From a virus, in the IMG/VR virus record IMGVR_UViG_3300028864_000016, positions 62,001-126,000 of that record: a DNA stretch of 64,000 nt; one strand, written 5' to 3'. Shown here in pieces: positions 26,547 through 35,976 of this stretch. Each line of letters opens with the position of its first letter. The first letter of the stretch is position 1. Made by a program: the position numbers and the translations under genes. The notes beneath the pieces were generated by a model that saw only the letters and a list, made by a program, of their open reading frames with translations, did no database searches and was not told the DNA's origin.

Positions 26547-28883
26547 ATGGCAACTTATATGACTGACGATTTAGTGCCAAGATGGTCAACTTTTACAACA
26601 GATAATGATTTAAACCCTGATACTTTTATAGTATTTCAAGATGTTGATAAATCACATTCTGATATGATTGAGAGATATTATACATTAAAGAATAAAACTT
26701 ATACAACGGATGCTGAAAAAACTGAAATGACACAATTGGCAGTAAATTTACAAGAATATCTACCAACGAGTGATACATGGAATAAATTATGTGCATGTAT
26801 ACGAGGAATGCAAATATATATGAGAGATGGTGTTGTAGTTTTTTATGAACAAAAAAAACAAGAGTTTGAAAATTTACTTAAACAATACAAAGATAGAGGC
26901 GATTGGAATGCAACTACAACTTTTGTTTTAGGTAATTTAGTAAAACATAATGGATATGGGTTCATGAGTACATTTGATGGAAGCAATTTAAATCATGAAC
27001 CAAATGAAAATGTGTCTAGTGATACATATTGGACAAGATATACCATCAAGGGAGATAAAGGAGACCCAAGTTTGAATATAAATTATAAAGGTGAATATTC
27101 ATCAACTACAACTTATGCAATAGGAGATGCTTGTAGTTTAAATCAGATAATGTATTATGCGAAACAAAATGCAACAATAGGAATATCACCAACTGATAAT
27201 ACAAAATGGGCATGTGTTGATAAATTTATTGTTAGTGGGGCACAACCAACAGATATACATATTGTGTGGTGGGATACTACTGTTAATAAATTAAAAAGAT
27301 ATAATGGGAATGATTGGATAATTCCAACAATTAATGCAAGTGATGTGTTAATAACTGATAGTGCTAATTATTTTATAAGTACAAATGTAGAAGGCGCATT
27401 AAGTGAATTAGGCTCAATTTATACAACAACAAATGTGGGTAATGTTTATTCAATAACTGTTCCTAATTTAATATCATTAACAGATGGATATCCAATAACG
27501 GTTAAATTTAATGTGGCTAGTACAGGCAGTATTGCGTTAAAAGTTAATAATTTAGTTTCTAGAAGTATAGTAGATTATTTTGGAAGTTCAGTTACAAATG
27601 TCCGTGCTAATTTAATAGTAAATTTAAGATATGAAATTATAAGTAATTCTTTTATATTACAGGGTAAAGGAGGTGATGGGAACGCAACACCAAATCAATT
27701 GTTATTAAATGCAACTGCAACAACTAAAAATGGACAAATTGTTGGTACAATGCCAAATAAGGGAGATATGATTATAACACCTACAAGTCAAAATATATCT
27801 ATTCCTATGGGATTTCATGGGGGAAATGGATATGTTCAAGGTGTTACTCCCAAAAGTCTAGGAGGATATGGTGTCTCAGATTATATATTATCTAATAATA
27901 TTGAAAGACAAATTATAGAAAAGTTCACTATTAATATTACCACTGGTACAGGGATTATTCGTACTCAAACAGATGGTTTAAACAATTGTTATATATTCAA
28001 TACTTCCGGATTGATTAAGTATGATTTTATTGGTAATCAGATATGGAAAAAAGATATATCAAACAACTATTACAAGAATTTATGTACCGATAATTCTAAT
28101 AATGTTATTATATCAATTACTAATACAGTAACAAAGTATGATGCTAATGGTTCTCAGTTATGGACATACACACCTCCAACTTGTGAATCTATAGATAGAA
28201 TGAAAACAGATGTTTTTGGTAATATTATATTAGCAGTATATAACTATACAAATCCATGCAGAATTGTTAAATTAAATACTAATGGCTCAGTGGTATGGGA
28301 TATATCTATGACATATGCTAATGTTAGTTCTAGTGGAATCACTACAGATGAGTTCGGAAATGTATATTATATGGCTAGTATGCCACAGGATAAATACGGA
28401 AATTCATTCTATTATTTCACACGTAAGATTGGTTCTTCTGGTAATATAATAATTTCAACTAGTACATCATCTGCTCCTATTGACAATGCTAGTTTAGTCT
28501 ATGTTAATAATTATTTGTATGAGGCTACAAATGGTACTTACGATTATGGTACAGACCCAGCAGGCATTGGTAAATCACAAAATGATTTCACAGCTCTGCC
28601 TACTGATTCCTATACTTATCATGCGTATGATGGATTTAATATATATATAGGTGCTTGTGCTAAAGATGGAAAATATCTTTATTTAATTAAGAGACCCGGA
28701 GAATTCACAATGACGGGTAATCAAATAATAAAAATGAATGTTAGTGATCTTACAGAGTTATGGTCATATACTGTGCCTGATAATATACAGGATATAACTG
28801 TAGATAATAACGGGGAAGTATGGTATGTGACATCATCAAATAAAATAGGAGTAATCTCAGAAAGATATCTTATATTAAAATAA
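26547..28883 (+). CDS. Tail appendage with carbohydrate-binding-like modules and a beta-propeller-like end
   Basis: 778 residues. Residues about 115-225 contain two modules of the chitin-binding/CBM5-12 pattern (GDWNATTTFVLGNLVKHNG, GEYSSTTTYAIGDACSL). Residues about 480-778 show repeated units with GNQIWKKDI, GSQLWTYTPP, GSVVWDIS and TELWSYTVP, typical of PQQ-like beta-propellers. Such combinations suit receptor binding. It is followed by a 345-base gap. Confidence 0.6.
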   Translation: MATYMTDDLVPRWSTFTTDNDLNPDTFIVFQDVDKSHSDMIERYYTLKNKTYTTDAEKTEMTQLAVNLQEYLPTSDTWNKLCACIRGMQIYMRDGVVVFYEQKKQEFENLLKQYKDRGDWNATTTFVLGNLVKHNGYGFMSTFDGSNLNHEPNENVSSDTYWTRYTIKGDKGDPSLNINYKGEYSSTTTYAIGDACSLNQIMYYAKQNATIGISPTDNTKWACVDKFIVSGAQPTDIHIVWWDTTVNKLKRYNGNDWIIPTINASDVLITDSANYFISTNVEGALSELGSIYTTTNVGNVYSITVPNLISLTDGYPITVKFNVASTGSIALKVNNLVSRSIVDYFGSSVTNVRANLIVNLRYEIISNSFILQGKGGDGNATPNQLLLNATATTKNGQIVGTMPNKGDMIITPTSQNISIPMGFHGGNGYVQGVTPKSLGGYGVSDYILSNNIERQIIEKFTINITTGTGIIRTQTDGLNNCYIFNTSGLIKYDFIGNQIWKKDISNNYYKNLCTDNSNNVIISITNTVTKYDANGSQLWTYTPPTCESIDRMKTDVFGNIILAVYNYTNPCRIVKLNTNGSVVWDISMTYANVSSSGITTDEFGNVYYMASMPQDKYGNSFYYFTRKIGSSGNIIISTSTSSAPIDNASLVYVNNYLYEATNGTYDYGTDPAGIGKSQNDFTALPTDSYTYHAYDGFNIYIGACAKDGKYLYLIKRPGEFTMTGNQIIKMNVSDLTELWSYTVPDNIQDITVDNNGEVWYVTSSNKIGVISERYLILK

Positions 28884-29150
28884 AGTTAAATTTATAATTA
28901 GTATATCACTAGTTAAGAGTTAGTTTTTTAGTTGTATAAATATTTAACTCCATTATTAATACAAAGATAAGATAATAAAAATAAATTAAGACAAATAAAA
29001 TTATCTATGAACTCAAGATGTTTAAGATAAGTGATGTTTAAATTATCATTTATTGAATACAGATACACAAAAGATATAAGAGTATTAAATCAATGTTAAT
29101 TAACTTATGATGTTAGCTTAGATTAAGTAAATTTAATAATGAATTAATAA
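28884..29150. other. Non-coding stretch with small hairpins
   Basis: No credible gene. It contains GAGTTA/TAACTC arms (28918-28923 and 28945-28950), ATAAGTGAT pairing with ATCATTTAT near 29030, a palindrome GTTAATTAAC near 29097, and an AATAAATTAA copy at 28980. It could be a decayed gene space or a leader for the next fibre gene. Confidence 0.35.
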
Positions 29151-29190
29151 AAAGACTTAGAGTTAGATTTATTCTCTAGGTCTTTTATTA
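29151..29190 (+). terminator. Terminator before the esterase-fibre gene
   Basis: AAAAGACTTAGAG pairs with CTCTAGGTCTTTT, followed by ATTATGT. Nearly the same hairpin recurs at 33931-33966 and 8108-8153. Confidence 0.75.
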
Positions 29191-29228
29191 TGTAAAAAAA
29201 ATACAATAAAGAAAGGAATGAGTTTAAA

Positions 29229-31190
29229 ATGGCAGATATAATTTTAGACCAATTAGGACTTAAAGCAGGTGATATATTTAAACAAAGTGATGTCGAAAAA
29301 ATTGATTCAAACGCAACTAAAACTCAAGATGCAATTAATTTGAATTTTAATAAAATTGGAGTTTTAACTACTAACGGAATAACAGAACCAGACTTAGCTA
29401 CTGCTATAAAAAATGACCGTACACAATTATCAGGTATTCCGAACCAAACATATATAACCGAAAAGGCAAAAACAATAGATGTAAATAATGCACTTGCATT
29501 AAAAGCAGATAAAACATCATTGGATTCTACTAATGCTAATGTAACAAATAATACAAATTCTATAGCAACACATACATCACAAATAGCAAGTTTATCAAGT
29601 GGATCTCCAAAAGGTGTATATGCAACATTATCTGCATTACAAACTGCTTATCCAACTGGAAATGCAAATACTTATATAGTAAATGGAGATATAAAAGAAG
29701 TTGATACATTAACAGTTACTGCTATTCCAACTGTGGCAGGAAATATCACTATTACTCTTAATGGAGTTGCTTTTACAGTAGCATTAACTTTAGCAATGAC
29801 AACAACAGATTTAGTAGCTACAGCTATAAGAGGAACTACTTTTAGTGGATGGACAACAGGTGGAAGTGGTTCAAATATTACATTTACAAAGGTAACTAGC
29901 GGAACAAATACATCACCTATTTTTAGTGGTGGTACTACAACTTCAACGGCTACATTTACAATTACAACATCAGGTGTTAATGCAGATTATGGTTGGTATT
30001 ATTGGAGTTTAAGTGCATGGAATAGAGGCAATACTTACCAAAGTACAAGTTTAGCAGATGGAGCAGTAACACCAGTAAAAACATCTTTTTTCGTACTCAA
30101 TGCTATCAACCTTTTAGACCCAACTAAATTTGTCGCAGGAACATCAGTCAATTCAGTCAATGGTGCAGTAGTAAACGATGCAAACTATTGTGCAAGTGGC
30201 TGGAGAATAATTAGCCCAAGTACATCATATTGTGGATATAAAACAAAATTTTATGCTTTTTTTGATTCGGCTTTTGCTTATATTTCTGGTGGTGCGACAT
30301 TAGATTCATACGTTACGTCACCATCAAATGCTACATATATGCGTGTGGCATTTTTAACCGCTGACACAAATAAGGCAATATTAGTGCAAGGTACGTCATG
30401 CCCTGAAAAAATAGTTTATAAATTTCAAATCGAAACGGAAGTCAATGAAAATATTATTAAAATGCAATCAGATATTATTGGACTTAAAGGGAAATGGTAT
30501 GGCAAAAACGCATTATGTATAGGTGATAGTTTAACAGCCGCAGGGGTGTGGCAACAAAAACTGAATACCATACTTGGAATGACTGTAACAACTCACGCAC
30601 TGGGTGGATTAGGATTAATAGAAATGGTTGATGGTGGTACAAATTCAAACGGTACTTTAGCACCTCTTACGAGTAGTGATGTAGCAAATAAAGACTTAAT
30701 AATAGTTTATGGAGGATATAATAACCGAGGAACAGCAGATGGTATTATTGGAGATATTTATCCTACAAACAACACGATAGCAGGATTATTGCAGTATGTT
30801 GTTAATAAGATTTATAGCCTATTAACAACAGCAAACAACTTAAAATGTAGAATTGCAATTGTAACACCACATTGTGCAGGTAAATATCAATTTATTGACG
30901 CTGACGGATATACTGAATATGCACCCGGTACAGGCAGAACAATGAAAACACTTGCAAAAAAGATTGAGGAAATTGCAAATCTCAACTCACTACCATGTTA
31001 CAATGCTTGGGAAAACAGTGGTATTAATAAATTTACTTGGAATGTATTTTCTGCATCTCCTAATGCTTATGATGCAAGTGGTAGCCAAGGTGGTACATAT
31101 CCTAACAATTATGACCAGTTACATCTTAATTCTTCAGTTGGTTATCCACATTTAGGAGAAAGAATTACTAGTTTTATTGAAACAATATAA
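29229..31190 (+). CDS. Tail fibre with C-terminal SGNH (GDSL-type) esterase domain
   Basis: 653 residues. The N-terminus (MADIILDQLGLKAGDIF) and coiled-coil section resemble small tail-fibre adaptors. Residues about 420-653 form an SGNH hydrolase: block I LCIGDSLT with Ser434, a YGGYNN block III-like motif, and block V DQLHL with Asp629 and His632. Such domains deacetylate surface polysaccharides during adsorption. The catalytic residues are all present, so activity is likely; substrate unknown. Confidence 0.75.
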   Translation: MADIILDQLGLKAGDIFKQSDVEKIDSNATKTQDAINLNFNKIGVLTTNGITEPDLATAIKNDRTQLSGIPNQTYITEKAKTIDVNNALALKADKTSLDSTNANVTNNTNSIATHTSQIASLSSGSPKGVYATLSALQTAYPTGNANTYIVNGDIKEVDTLTVTAIPTVAGNITITLNGVAFTVALTLAMTTTDLVATAIRGTTFSGWTTGGSGSNITFTKVTSGTNTSPIFSGGTTTSTATFTITTSGVNADYGWYYWSLSAWNRGNTYQSTSLADGAVTPVKTSFFVLNAINLLDPTKFVAGTSVNSVNGAVVNDANYCASGWRIISPSTSYCGYKTKFYAFFDSAFAYISGGATLDSYVTSPSNATYMRVAFLTADTNKAILVQGTSCPEKIVYKFQIETEVNENIIKMQSDIIGLKGKWYGKNALCIGDSLTAAGVWQQKLNTILGMTVTTHALGGLGLIEMVDGGTNSNGTLAPLTSSDVANKDLIIVYGGYNNRGTADGIIGDIYPTNNTIAGLLQYVVNKIYSLLTTANNLKCRIAIVTPHCAGKYQFIDADGYTEYAPGTGRTMKTLAKKIEEIANLNSLPCYNAWENSGINKFTWNVFSASPNAYDASGSQGGTYPNNYDQLHLNSSVGYPHLGERITSFIETI

Positions 31191-31226
31191 TTCGTAATAT
31201 GAATAAATGATGTACAAGCTTAATAA

Positions 31227-31258
31227 GAAGGTGAAGTAATTTTTACCTTCTTATTTTA
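31227..31258 (+). terminator. Terminator after the esterase-fibre gene
   Basis: ATAAGAAGGT pairs with ACCTTCTTAT, then TTTTAT. Confidence 0.8.
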
Positions 31259-31475
31259 TACTCAAAAATTAAAATAGTGAGTTGATAAATTGGACTTTTT
31301 ATCAAGAGTTTATGCATTTAAAATAACCATTTTAAGTTAACTTTGACTTTTAAGAATGGCTCTATGACTAGGTTTGAAGATTTAGTTTCCGTAACAAATG
31401 TTATGTCACTCACTCAAGATAAGACTTAATTCGTAGTTTATCTATTAACTCAAAAATCAATAAGAAAAGCTAATT
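31259..31475. other. Non-coding structured stretch between two terminators
   Basis: No gene. TTGATAAA/TTTATCAA arms lie near 31280-31305; GAGTTGATAAA near 31279 also has a partner TTTATCTATTAACTC near 31438-31452, which would enclose the whole stretch. It might be a decayed or divergent structured RNA; no intron core is convincing. Confidence 0.3.
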
Positions 31476-31513
31476 TTAAAGGTTTGAATGAAAATTTCAA
31501 GCCTTTTTATTAT
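31476..31513 (+). terminator. Second terminator in this gap
   Basis: AAAGG-TTTGAA pairs with TTTCAA-GCCTTT, followed by TTTATTATGTAAAA, the common tail. Confidence 0.7.
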
Positions 31514-31610
31514 GTAAAAAATTAAAAAGGAAGCGATGTATAAATGAATGAAGACTTAGGTGAAAATCTAGGTCTTTTACTATGTCCAAATTTAGAAAGG
31601 ATGGTTAATT

Positions 31611-31790
31611 ACGAACAAATATTTTGCGATAAATCAAAGAAGTTTAGCTGACGCACTTGTATTTTTAGGATTCAATTACATGAAGTTTGATGATGAAAAA
31701 TATGGAAAAGTTTATTCTTTTGTTAATTCTGAGAAGTTGCAATCATCAATTCATGAATTAAATAATTTAAAAAATATGACAAATAATTAA
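31611..31790 (+). pseudogene. DUF5659-like small gene whose start codon is ACG
   Basis: A 60-codon open frame begins TNKYFAINQRSLADALVFLG and continues with KYGKVYSFVNSEKL, a clear DUF5659-type sequence. AGAAAGGATGG gives correct spacing to position 31611, where ATG is expected but ACG is found; no other usable start lies nearby, although ATT at 31608 is possible. Either a point mutation silenced it or it uses a rare start. A second DUF5659-like gene lies at 48974-49159. Confidence 0.55.
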
Positions 31791-31805
31791 GGAGTGTGGA
31801 TAATT

Positions 31806-32735
31806 ATGAAAATAGGAAACTTAGAAGTATATGGAGTTGTATATAAAATAACAAATTTAGTTAATGGAAAAGTTTATATTGGACAAACTATAAATGGATT
31901 TGATAAGAGATATGAAAGTAAAGGAATAGATATTGAAAGAGTTTATAACTATTATAATGGACGTGAAAGTAGAAAAAATGAAAATGAGTATATAAATATT
32001 CATCTATTAAAATCAATAAAAAGATATGGATTAAATAAATTTAATGTAGATAAAGTTTTTGATATTGCTTTTTCTAGAAATGAATTAAATATAAAAGAAC
32101 AATGTTGGATTAGTTTCTATAACTCCACTGATATAAATTTTGGTTATAATAGGGACAGTGGAGGAAATAATTTTAAACGTTTAAACGAAACCAAAAGAAA
32201 AATTAGTGAATATCAAAAAGGGGAAAGCAATGTAAATTCTATAAAAGTCATTTGTTTAAATACAAAAGAATTATTTATATCTGCAAGTGATGCAGGAAGA
32301 AAATTAAAAATTATTCAAACAAATATTTGTAGATGTTGTATAGGAACATTGAATTATGTATCTTCTCAAAATGGTGAAAAATTAGTTTTTTGTTATTATA
32401 ATAATTATTTAAAAATGAATGAATATGAAATAAATAAATTAATATCAAAAGCTTCTAATGGCAATAGTTCTAGTAAACCTAAAATAGTTATTTGTGTAAA
32501 TACTTTGAAAGTATATTATAGTATTGGAAAAGCCAGCAAACAAACAAATGTTAATAAAGGGCATATTGTTGATTGTTGTAAAGGTAAAAGACAATGTGCG
32601 GGAAAGCTTGAAGATGGTACTAAATTAGTGTGGAGATATGTAGAAAATTTAAGTCCAGAAGAATACATAAAATATGATATAGAAAATAAATTAAAAGGAG
32701 GAAATAGCGATGAACCAGTGGAAATGGTGCGTTGA
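31806..32735 (+). CDS. GIY-YIG homing endonuclease with NUMOD1-type repeats
   Basis: 309 residues from ATG 31806. The GIY-YIG core is YGVVYKITNLVNGKVYIGQT with a downstream catalytic Arg in GFDKRYE and a Glu in IKEQCWISFYNS. NUMOD3-like and two NUMOD1-like DNA-binding modules follow (SASDAGRKLKI, SIGKASKQTNVNKGHI). The end LSPEEYIKYDIENKL resembles that of the 11.7 kb endonuclease. Its last 26 bases overlap the endolysin start in another frame, and its own 3' end supplies the endolysin ribosome site. It appears inserted just ahead of the lysis gene. Confidence 0.8.
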   Translation: MKIGNLEVYGVVYKITNLVNGKVYIGQTINGFDKRYESKGIDIERVYNYYNGRESRKNENEYINIHLLKSIKRYGLNKFNVDKVFDIAFSRNELNIKEQCWISFYNSTDINFGYNRDSGGNNFKRLNETKRKISEYQKGESNVNSIKVICLNTKELFISASDAGRKLKIIQTNICRCCIGTLNYVSSQNGEKLVFCYYNNYLKMNEYEINKLISKASNGNSSSKPKIVICVNTLKVYYSIGKASKQTNVNKGHIVDCCKGKRQCAGKLEDGTKLVWRYVENLSPEEYIKYDIENKLKGGNSDEPVEMVR

Positions 32736-33522
32736 AATTGATGGAAAAGTTATTAAAGGATGGTATCAAGATACTAATAACGATAAATGGTATCATTTAA
32801 ATGAGTCAACTGGTGTTTTAGATACTGGATGGTTTCAAGATAAAGACTCTAGATGGTACTATCTTGATGAACAAAATGGAGATTTAAAAACAGGATGGAT
32901 TCAATTAAAATCTGTATGGTTTTATCTTGAATCTTCTAGCAATGGCTATATGGGAGAGTGTTATATTAATAGAACTGCAATAATTGATAGTAGGTCTTAC
33001 ACATTTAATGAAAATGGACATATTATTGAAGATAGTAATGTTAGTGATTCTTTAGTTTCAGAAGATTGTATTTCATTCGTGAAATCTTTTGAAGGATTTT
33101 TCCCGAACAAATACTACGATTGCGTTGGTGTTTTGACCCAAGGATATGGACTTACCGGAAAAGAAATTGCTAATTTGCCCGATGAAATTACAGAAGAACA
33201 AGCTAGTAATTTATTAAAAGAATTAATTAACTCTAATTATGCTCAAGTAATAAAAGATGATTTAGATTCTAAAGGCATAACATTAACTCAAAATGAATTT
33301 GATGCATTATGTTCATTTGCATATAATTGTGGAACGGATGCTCTTTTACATCAATCTACATTATATAGAAACGTGTGTAATGGAATTAAAGATGCAGATA
33401 CTATTACTTCTAATTTTAAAGCATGGTCTAATGGTGGAGGTAAAAGAATAGAAGGTTTATATCGTAGAAGAACTAAAGAAGCTAACATTTTTAATAATGC
33501 AGATTATACAGGAAACAATTAA
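32710..33522 (+). CDS. Endolysin: N-terminal wall-binding repeats plus GH24 lysozyme
   Basis: 270 residues. Three cell-wall-binding repeats (GWYQDTNNDKWYHL, GWFQDKDSRWYYL, GWIQLKSVWFYL) occupy about 17-75, unusually at the N-terminus. The GH24 lysozyme domain follows (about 115-265) with Glu128 in SFEGF, Asp137 in YYDCVG and Thr143 before QGYG, the T4-lysozyme-type triad. There is no signal peptide, so release depends on a holin; a holin gene follows directly. Ribosome site AAAGGAGG lies within the upstream endonuclease gene. Confidence 0.85.
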   Translation: MNQWKWCVEIDGKVIKGWYQDTNNDKWYHLNESTGVLDTGWFQDKDSRWYYLDEQNGDLKTGWIQLKSVWFYLESSSNGYMGECYINRTAIIDSRSYTFNENGHIIEDSNVSDSLVSEDCISFVKSFEGFFPNKYYDCVGVLTQGYGLTGKEIANLPDEITEEQASNLLKELINSNYAQVIKDDLDSKGITLTQNEFDALCSFAYNCGTDALLHQSTLYRNVCNGIKDADTITSNFKAWSNGGGKRIEGLYRRRTKEANIFNNADYTGNN

Positions 33523-33557
33523 ATAAATTAAAACAAAATTTTAAGGAGGAATATATT

Positions 33558-33890
33558 ATGGACAGTTTTTTAACATGGGAATACGTTGCGACATTTGCAG
33601 GTGTGGTATTTGCTACAAATTTATTTGTTAATTTTACAAAAGAACTACCTTATATTAAAAATATATCAACTAAATATTATACATCTTTAGTTGCTTTTGT
33701 ATTAATAATATTATCTAGTTTGACATTATCTACTTTTAATTTCAAAGATTTACCTTTAGTAATATTAAACAGTATATTAGTTACTTTTACTGCCACTGGG
33801 GGATATGATTTTACATATAAGAAAGTTACTAATACTGAAATTGTAAATGATAAAACTGCCACAGTTCAAGAAACTAAAACAGTAGAATAA
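33558..33890 (+). CDS. Holin
   Basis: 110 residues with three membrane segments (about 8-25, 40-58, 65-82) and a charged C-terminal tail. AAGGAGG ribosome site; it follows the endolysin immediately. Small size, topology and position give the call; no class is assigned. Confidence 0.75.
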   Translation: MDSFLTWEYVATFAGVVFATNLFVNFTKELPYIKNISTKYYTSLVAFVLIILSSLTLSTFNFKDLPLVILNSILVTFTATGGYDFTYKKVTNTEIVNDKTATVQETKTVE

Positions 33891-33930
33891 TAAATTATAA
33901 GTAAGAAAAACACTTTAAATCAATTCTTTT

Positions 33931-33966
33931 AAAAGGACTTAGATGCAATATTCTAGGTCTTTTTAT
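33931..33966 (+). terminator. Terminator after the lysis genes
   Basis: AAAAGGACTTAGA (33931-33943) pairs with TCTAGGTCTTTTT (33952-33964); same family as 29151-29190. Confidence 0.8.
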
Positions 33967-34024
33967 TATATTTATTTTTAATGGAGTTCATCTATATATG
34001 GTGAATTACTAAAAAATAAATCAA

Positions 34025-34086
34025 ATTGGATAGATAGGAAGTCATGAGCCTATTGATAAGGGGTAAATTCCTACACCCTTTCCAAT
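34025..34086 (+). ncRNA. Three-way-junction RNA upstream of the primase gene
   Basis: Closing arms ATTGGA (34025-34030) and TCCAAT (34081-34086) enclose ATAGG/CCTAT (34034-34038 and 34049-34053) and AAGGG/CCCTT (34058-34062 and 34076-34080, extended by GT/AC). All three stems are perfect and compact. It lies in the leader of a replication protein gene, so control of initiator synthesis or an origin-linked role is possible. Confidence 0.5.
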
Positions 34087-34128
34087 GTATTAAAAGTAGG
34101 AAAATAAATCAAGAAAGTAGGAATAAAC

Positions 34129-35796
34129 ATGTATAGTAAAGAAGAACTAAAAACAATGGATAAGGATATTAAAGTAAAGAAATTCCTTAAATTAATTTAT
34201 AGGGGTTTTGATGAAGATGAAGAATATATAAGGATATTTCAAAATAATGAAACTAGAAATACTCCAGCAACAGAAACTAAAGTAAAATTCTATAATGATA
34301 TTGATAGTGTTGTTAATTATGTTACAAGTGGTACTAAATACAATAAAAATACATATTTTCAACTAGCAACAGTTGATGATAGTGGTGAAGGTAAAATTGA
34401 AAATTTGCTTTATCGATATTGTATTGGACTTGATTTTGATAAAAAGGAATTAGGTGAAGATTTTGACCATTTAGATATATTAAACTTGTTCAAGCAATAT
34501 AAAATTCATTTTCATTGTCTCATAGATTCAGGTAATGGATTTCATGTATATATTTGTATTAATAAAACAAATAAACTTGATATGGTTAATGAAGTTCAAA
34601 AAGCATTATGTGAGAAGTTTGGAGCGGATAAATTTGCTATTAAGAAAACACAGATTTTGCGAATTCCATATTCATATAATATTAAAGATGAGGATAAAAC
34701 AAAATTAGTAAAGATAGTTGCAATGGATAACAGAGATGAAATTAGACCATATGATATAGAATTTTTATATGAAAAGAATTGTAAAAATACAGTTATAAAT
34801 AATCCTAGTGAAAAGAAAATTACCTATATGATTAATAATACTAATATTCCAAAATGTATAACTAAAATATTAGAAAATGGAACTATTGAAGGAGATAGAT
34901 ATTTAGATCTCCAAAAAATAGTTATTAATCTAAGACAAAGAAATAAAACAGTTGAAGAAATAATATTAGTATGTAAATCATGGGCAGAAAAGAGTAGCTA
35001 TAATGACAACTTAGAGTATAGAATCAAAAATATATATGACAATTTAAAATATGTACATATGGAATGCAAAGAATGTGATAATAAAAGTGAATGCTTTAAT
35101 TTTACAGAATCGGAATTTGACTTTAATTCATTAGCTGATGAAGATGGAGTAATTTATGAAACTTATCAATTAGAAGATAAAATAACAAAGAAAATTAGAA
35201 ATAAACAAAATGGAGGGATTAACATGTTAAATGGAAATGAAATTTTAATATTAAATGTATTAAGGTTAGAATATGATAATCCAAGACCACTTACCAAAAA
35301 TGGTACAGATATGAAATTATTAATGAGAAGTATAACTCATAAAAATAAATCTTGTTTATCTGAAAATACAGTAAGAGAAACTTTGATTAGTTTAATTGAG
35401 AAAAAATATGTATTAGAAGAGATTGGGTTAAGAAATAAAAAACATTATAAATTTAATCCAATAAGAACTACTTTAGATAAAACAATAAAAATAAGTTATA
35501 TGGCAACAGTATTATGTATTTGTAAACAAATTAGTACAAATGAATTAGCATTATACATATTAATGAGATACTTACATAAGCAACAATTATTAGAAAATAA
35601 AACAAAAGGAAATCTATTCACAATGACTCAATCTGATTTAGCTAAAGCATATTATGGAAATAGTACAACTGAAAATCAAACACATATAAGTAAAATGATA
35701 AAGAATTTATTAGATTGTCATATTATTGATATTTATGATATTGAACAAAGTAAGAATAATGGATTTGAATATTATAGATATAGACTTAATAGCTAG
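34129..35796 (+). CDS. AEP-superfamily primase / replication initiation protein
   Basis: 555 residues. The primase-polymerase core shows Asp102 and Asp104 in CIGLDFDKKE, His139 in SGNGFHVYI and Arg178 in ILRIPYSYN, the three archaeo-eukaryotic primase motifs. A PriCT-like helical domain follows (about 225-305), with a Cys cluster MECKECDNKSECF. The C-terminus (about 365-555) looks like winged-helix DNA-binding domains. It probably primes or initiates phage replication. It is unusual to find it in the rightward late region after the lysis genes. Confidence 0.75.
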   Translation: MYSKEELKTMDKDIKVKKFLKLIYRGFDEDEEYIRIFQNNETRNTPATETKVKFYNDIDSVVNYVTSGTKYNKNTYFQLATVDDSGEGKIENLLYRYCIGLDFDKKELGEDFDHLDILNLFKQYKIHFHCLIDSGNGFHVYICINKTNKLDMVNEVQKALCEKFGADKFAIKKTQILRIPYSYNIKDEDKTKLVKIVAMDNRDEIRPYDIEFLYEKNCKNTVINNPSEKKITYMINNTNIPKCITKILENGTIEGDRYLDLQKIVINLRQRNKTVEEIILVCKSWAEKSSYNDNLEYRIKNIYDNLKYVHMECKECDNKSECFNFTESEFDFNSLADEDGVIYETYQLEDKITKKIRNKQNGGINMLNGNEILILNVLRLEYDNPRPLTKNGTDMKLLMRSITHKNKSCLSENTVRETLISLIEKKYVLEEIGLRNKKHYKFNPIRTTLDKTIKISYMATVLCICKQISTNELALYILMRYLHKQQLLENKTKGNLFTMTQSDLAKAYYGNSTTENQTHISKMIKNLLDCHIIDIYDIEQSKNNGFEYYRYRLNS

Positions 35797-35976
35797 TTAG
35801 TGTCAGTTGATTGTTAGCCAACTAATATATAATGTACTATATAATATAGACCAAAGTTGAGGTGGTAAAGTTTAATAATGGCTATATCACTAGGTTTAAA
35901 TAGTATCATAGAATGTAATTTATCTATACCAAAAACATGAAACTGAATAAATTAATATAAATTAAGGGGTAATTAA

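Noticed and set aside
31259-31475. Possible third group I intron remnant (CAAGATAAGACTT)
   Set aside because: No R element, no P1 and no interrupted gene; similarity is too short.
31544-31651. 35-codon frame from an ATG overlapping a terminator-like hairpin
   Set aside because: It runs through the ribosome site of the DUF5659 gene in another frame; the DUF5659 frame has recognisable protein sequence.
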